A program made the translations under genes and the position numbers. Shown here piece after piece: positions 60,437 through 64,000 of a stretch of 64,000 bases of DNA. Source of the stretch: J014 sp964486055 (GTDB lineage Bacteria > Acidobacteriota > Blastocatellia > Pyrinomonadales > Pyrinomonadaceae); the NCBI GenBank assembly GCA_964486055.1, contig CAZALE010000007.1, positions 110,150 through 174,149 of the forward strand, given 5' to 3'. Every line of letters begins with the position of its first letter. The first letter of the stretch is position 1. The notes under the pieces were generated by a model that saw only the letters and a list, made by a program, of their open reading frames with translations, had not been told where the DNA came from and did no database searches.

Positions 60437-62650
60437 ATGTCCAGCCGAAGTCGATCGATTGTCCTTTCAGTTTTTGTGCTCATTTTACTCGCATTTTCAG
60501 TAATTGCCCAAGAGGATCCGAATCCTGATTCACCGACACCTATTCTGATAAGTCATTCTAAATCAACCAGAACACTGGCAGTATCTGCGAAATCTTGGCG
60601 CGGCAATTTACCCAAGGAAAGAATCACTGCATTTGCATACGGCTCTGAGGTGGTGATTTTCGTCACAAATCTAGATCTGATGAAAGATGAGGGCGCTAAC
60701 GCCTTTAGAGTATACATTCAGGACGCAAATGGTAAAGAGTTCAGATTACCTGTCATAGATTTACGTCCGATAGTAGGCAAAGAATGGATATACGCATTGA
60801 TTGTCCAGCTAAAGGATGAACTAGAGCACTGGGAAGAAGGACCCCAGAGGGGCGATGTATTGATGAGAGTTTCTTGGCGTGGGCTTACGAGCAATAGGAC
60901 ACGATTTTCCATAGATTATGTCGGCGGACCCATCAAGGATGATCCAGGAGCTGCTCCAACACCTGCTCCAACGGAACCTCCGAAAAAACTTCAATATCCA
61001 AACACACAGGAGTATGTAGGCTATCGCTGGTCTGGAGACAGATTAAGGTTGCTCGAACAAGCTACCTTCGGACCGACCAAAGCCCTTGATGCCAGGATAA
61101 GAAGAATCGGAATAAGAACATGGCTAGAAGAACAGTTTAATGCACCTTACCCCACGGTCCCATACCCAGACCTTCCGCTTATGCCTTCAACTCCACCCGC
61201 AAATTGTAACGGTAATCCAAATGATACCCCTGATGATCCACCAGATTGCTATAGACAAAGATATGGAATGTATTCAGCACAGAAATGGTTCTATCAAGAA
61301 GCATTTTATGGAGAAGCTCAACTCAGACATCGTGTTGCTTGGGCTCTCAGCCAAATTTGGGTTATCTCCGGTACCGACATTCAGCAATCTAGCCACATGA
61401 TCGCATATTTTCAGGTTTTAGCCAGAAACGCCTTTGGTAATTGGAGACAACTCATGTATGAAATGACGCTGAATCCAGGAATGGGTGAATATCTAGACAT
61501 GGCTAGATCCACCAAAAATAACCCCAATGAGAATTATGCAAGAGAAATACTTCAATTATTTAATGTCGGCTTGTTCATGTTAAACCCTGATGGCACATAT
61601 CAAAGAGATGCTCAAGGTAATCTCATACCAACTTATGACCAAAACGTGGTCAATAATTTCACAAAAGTTTTCACCGGCTGGTCTTTCTGCGAAGATACAG
61701 CTTTATGTCCTAACAGAACTGCAGGCGCTGTTAACTTTAAGGATCCAATGCTTTTGAGACCACAGAATCACGATCTAACAGCTAAAACATTGCTGTCCTA
61801 TCCTGGGTCCTCGAGCACTATGAATATCCCTGCCTGCACAAACTGCACTACCAGCGCTGCAATTACTAACTATGCCAATAACTCTCTCAATCAAGCCTTG
61901 GATAACATTTATAATCATCCAAACGTAGCACCATTCATTAGCCGAATCCTCATTCAACATCTGGTAACCAGTGATCCCACACCCGCTTACGTCGCGAGAG
62001 TCGCAGCCGTATTCAATGCTAATCGTTCCAATCCTAACCAACTCAAAGAAGTAATCAAAGCAATTTTGCTCGACCCAGAAGCAAGAGGAAATGTAAAGAC
62101 CGAGCCGAATTATGGAAAATTGCGCGAGCCCGTTCAGCTGTTAACTAATCTGGCAAGACAGTTCGATGTCATGTCAGCCGACAGAACCACAACCAGCGAC
62201 GGCGTCGTTACATCAGAAACCTCTACGATGGGACAAGTAGCCTTCATGGCCCCAAGCGTTTTCAACTACTATCCGCCAGACTTCGTAATACCTGGCACCA
62301 CACTCAATGCCCCTGAGTTTGCAATCTACACCACAGGAACTTCCATAGGTAGAGCTAATATAATCAACACCCTCGTCTTTAATCGTATCAACGTCAATTC
62401 AGGGCGAGGAGTCACGCAAGGCACCTCACTAAGTTTCGCAGATCTTCAAGCCATCGCCGCAGCTGATCCAACTAGTAATCAGCTCCTCGATGAACTCAAC
62501 TGGCGACTTTTGCATGGTACCATGTCCAACGATATGAGAAATCGTATATTGACAGCCGTTAACGCTGTCTCAAGCTCAGACCCATTACGTAGAGCTCAAA
62601 CCGCTGTCTACCTGATAGCAACTTCTTCCCAATATCAAATTCAGAGGTGA
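60437..62650 (+). CDS. Secreted DUF1800 domain protein
   Basis: A 737-residue exported protein of the DUF1800 family, whose function is unknown. A signal peptide (hydrophobic core, cleavage near V-I-A-Q) is followed by a beta-rich region, a short Pro/Thr linker near residue 175, then the DUF1800 domain with R-L-L-E-Q-A-T-F-G-P-T and N-Y-A-R-E-I-L-Q-L-F-N-V-G. DUF1800 genes almost always stand next to a DUF1501 gene, as here, eight bases downstream. The pair is common in Acidobacteriota, Planctomycetota and Bacteroidota. The two products presumably act together in the periplasm. Confidence 0.93.
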   Translation: MSSRSRSIVLSVFVLILLAFSVIAQEDPNPDSPTPILISHSKSTRTLAVSAKSWRGNLPKERITAFAYGSEVVIFVTNLDLMKDEGANAFRVYIQDANGKEFRLPVIDLRPIVGKEWIYALIVQLKDELEHWEEGPQRGDVLMRVSWRGLTSNRTRFSIDYVGGPIKDDPGAAPTPAPTEPPKKLQYPNTQEYVGYRWSGDRLRLLEQATFGPTKALDARIRRIGIRTWLEEQFNAPYPTVPYPDLPLMPSTPPANCNGNPNDTPDDPPDCYRQRYGMYSAQKWFYQEAFYGEAQLRHRVAWALSQIWVISGTDIQQSSHMIAYFQVLARNAFGNWRQLMYEMTLNPGMGEYLDMARSTKNNPNENYAREILQLFNVGLFMLNPDGTYQRDAQGNLIPTYDQNVVNNFTKVFTGWSFCEDTALCPNRTAGAVNFKDPMLLRPQNHDLTAKTLLSYPGSSSTMNIPACTNCTTSAAITNYANNSLNQALDNIYNHPNVAPFISRILIQHLVTSDPTPAYVARVAAVFNANRSNPNQLKEVIKAILLDPEARGNVKTEPNYGKLREPVQLLTNLARQFDVMSADRTTTSDGVVTSETSTMGQVAFMAPSVFNYYPPDFVIPGTTLNAPEFAIYTTGTSIGRANIINTLVFNRINVNSGRGVTQGTSLSFADLQAIAAADPTSNQLLDELNWRLLHGTMSNDMRNRILTAVNAVSSSDPLRRAQTAVYLIATSSQYQIQR

Positions 62651-62657
62651 AAAAACA

Positions 62658-64000
62658 ATGAAAAGAAGAGAATTTTTGCAAAAATCCGGATGTGCGTTAA
62701 CGTTAGTCAGTCTCGCAACCCAAATTCACCATTTTGGTCTTATGAGTGCGCTAGCACAAAAAATGGAGGAACAATCTCAATCATCTCCACCAACTGACTA
62801 TAGAGCCCTCGTTTGCATATTCTTAAATGGAGGCAACGATGGTAATAACACCGTAGTGCCTAACCACAATGATTCGAGCGTTAGTAATTATTCGACCTAC
62901 TTCAACGCACGTAATCCCCAAGGATTAGCCATACCTCAAAATCAGCTTTTGCCGATATCAGTCCCGCGAATCGGTGGCTTGACCTATGGCCTGCATCCAT
63001 CTCTTGGTCCTCAAACACAAAACGGCACTACAATAGTCAATAACGGCATTTACGAACTTTGGGCACAGAACAAGATGGCTATCGTTACCAATGTAGGCAC
63101 ACTAATTCAACCAACAACACGACAGCAATATCAACAGCGCACAGTTCCGCTTCCCTACCAACTTTACTCTCACTCAGATCAAGTCGCTCAGTATCAAGCC
63201 GGAAGAAGCGATCGTGTAGTCAGCTTTGGATGGGGAGGAAAAATCTCAGATCTTAGAACCTCGCAAGATAACCCAGGGGCTCTTGTGCCAATGATAACAT
63301 CCGTGGCCGGCGGCCAATTGTTCACCCTCGGACAAACAACCTTACCACTCTCAATAGCACCTGCTACAACACCGCTAAACCAAGTATTAAGCCTACAAGG
63401 TTTTGGTACATCCGCTGCTGAACAAGCAAGGCTAGCCGCATTCAATGATATCAGGACCTATGATCTGAACCAACAATTAATAGCCGCGGCAAGTCGTGTA
63501 ACAGATCAAGCTATTCAGGCAAGCAACGCACTCAGGAATTATCAGGAAGTTACTGTAACTTTCCCTAATACCTCACTTGGGAATCAGCTAAAACAGGTAG
63601 CTCGTATGATAAAAACTCGTTCAACTCTAAACGTTACCAGACAAATTTTCTTCTGCCAGCTAGGTGGATTCGATACCCATCAAAATCAACTACCAACTCA
63701 AAGCAGTCTACTCTTACAAGTCAGCCAAGCCATGCGTGCCTTCTACGATGAGATGGTAGCTCAAGGCATCGCAGATAAAGTAACTCAATTTTGGATAACA
63801 GACTTCAACAGAACTTTCAATCCCGCTGGCTCAGGTGGCAGCGTTGGTAGCGATCATGCTTGGGGTAATCACCTGATAGTTTTAGGAGATGCAGTTACTG
63901 CCTCAGACTTTTATGGCATGAACACTTCCAACGGCACTCCATTTCCAACTTTGACCTTCAACGGCCCTGATGATGCAGATTCCGGCTCCAGCGCACGCGG
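62658..64000 (+). CDS. DUF1501 domain protein, truncated by window end
   Basis: The open frame runs from the ATG at 62658 to the last base with no stop (447 codons seen). It starts with a twin-arginine-like signal, M-K-R-R-E-F-L-Q-K-S-G, followed by a hydrophobic run, so Tat export is likely. DUF1501 motifs are visible: F-L-N-G-G-N-D-G-N-N, then L-Y-S-H-S-D-Q, F-F-C-Q-L-G-G-F-D-T-H-Q, and W-I-T-D-F-N-R-T with G-S-D-H-A-W-G-N-H. The family is distantly related to sulfatases/alkaline-phosphatase-like folds. It pairs with the upstream DUF1800 gene. Confidence 0.92.
   Translation, partial: MKRREFLQKSGCALTLVSLATQIHHFGLMSALAQKMEEQSQSSPPTDYRALVCIFLNGGNDGNNTVVPNHNDSSVSNYSTYFNARNPQGLAIPQNQLLPISVPRIGGLTYGLHPSLGPQTQNGTTIVNNGIYELWAQNKMAIVTNVGTLIQPTTRQQYQQRTVPLPYQLYSHSDQVAQYQAGRSDRVVSFGWGGKISDLRTSQDNPGALVPMITSVAGGQLFTLGQTTLPLSIAPATTPLNQVLSLQGFGTSAAEQARLAAFNDIRTYDLNQQLIAAASRVTDQAIQASNALRNYQEVTVTFPNTSLGNQLKQVARMIKTRSTLNVTRQIFFCQLGGFDTHQNQLPTQSSLLLQVSQAMRAFYDEMVAQGIADKVTQFWITDFNRTFNPAGSGGSVGSDHAWGNHLIVLGDAVTASDFYGMNTSNGTPFPTLTFNGPDDADSGSSAR

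Noticed and set aside
1..64000. CRISPR arrays, insertion sequences, prophage or integron parts, tRNA or rRNA genes
   Set aside because: No spaced direct-repeat array, transposase, integrase, phage gene or recognisable tRNA cloverleaf was seen in reading the intergenic regions.

Overview
The window looks like one contig or scaffold (a 100-base N gap lies at 9978-10077) from a Gram-negative bacterium of moderate-to-low GC. A TonB-dependent receptor and signal peptides imply an outer membrane. A DUF1800/DUF1501 pair, an HspR-controlled dnaK operon, an archaeal-type prolyl-tRNA synthetase, a Bacteroidota-like proline dehydrogenase and the single-chain glycyl-tRNA synthetase together suggest Acidobacteriota, perhaps the Blastocatellia. 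That assignment is inference. No tRNA or rRNA gene, insertion sequence, prophage or CRISPR array was recognised.

Region by region. 1-5 kb: the tail of an NlpC/P60 hydrolase with a small downstream gene, a helical membrane protein, then comEC and comEA for DNA uptake. Upstream of comEA is a tight cluster of DnaA-box-like 9-mers. 5-20.8 kb: mostly housekeeping genes (HAD hydrolase, GlcD-like oxidase, TypA, SucD, ProRS, proline dehydrogenase, GlgC, J-domain membrane protein, tRNA nucleotidyltransferase, GlyRS) plus an apparent FHA-transmembrane-lytic transglycosylase fusion that spans the N gap. 20.8-32 kb: tgt, then the most unusual part of the window. This is a divergent catabolic-looking cluster. 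Leftward run hyuA and a nitrilase-family gene. Rightward runs a very compact operon of acyl-CoA ligase, amidohydrolase, deoxyhypusine-synthase-like protein, dihydropyrimidinase-like hydantoinase, MFS transporter and YciI-like protein. 32-38 kb: dnaK-dnaJ-hspR-NTF2 with a promoter overlapped by an HspR (HAIR)-like element, then pgsA and rlmN. 38.5-47.5 kb: a membrane-anchored DNA/RNA nuclease, an SRPBCC protein, and a long leftward block (GNAT, PPC-like protein, membrane protein, DUF971, obg, nadD, rsfS, TonB receptor). 47.8-56.8 kb: a leftward mannose/glycan block (phosphomannomutase, ManC, GH5-like, phosphomannose-isomerase cupin, GT4, UspA, GH130, GT4 fused to an alpha/alpha-barrel domain). 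57-64 kb: acyltransferase, alanine racemase, a CrtC/AttH-like protein, and the secreted DUF1800/DUF1501 pair, the second cut by the window end.

How the genes may work together. The 22-32 kb cluster has the parts for importing a small nitrogen-containing, possibly cyclic, compound (MFS), opening its ring (hydantoinase, HyuA), releasing amide nitrogen (nitrilase-like), activating an acid (acyl-CoA ligase) and transferring an amine-linked group (DHS-like). The substrate is unknown. The mannose block can supply GDP-mannose from fructose-6-phosphate and has two glycosyltransferases and two glycoside-active enzymes to build and trim a mannose-containing glycan.

Many genes have upstream TTG or GTG codons that lengthen the open frame. 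Where a Shine-Dalgarno sequence, promoter or family alignment favours an internal ATG, that start is given and explained.
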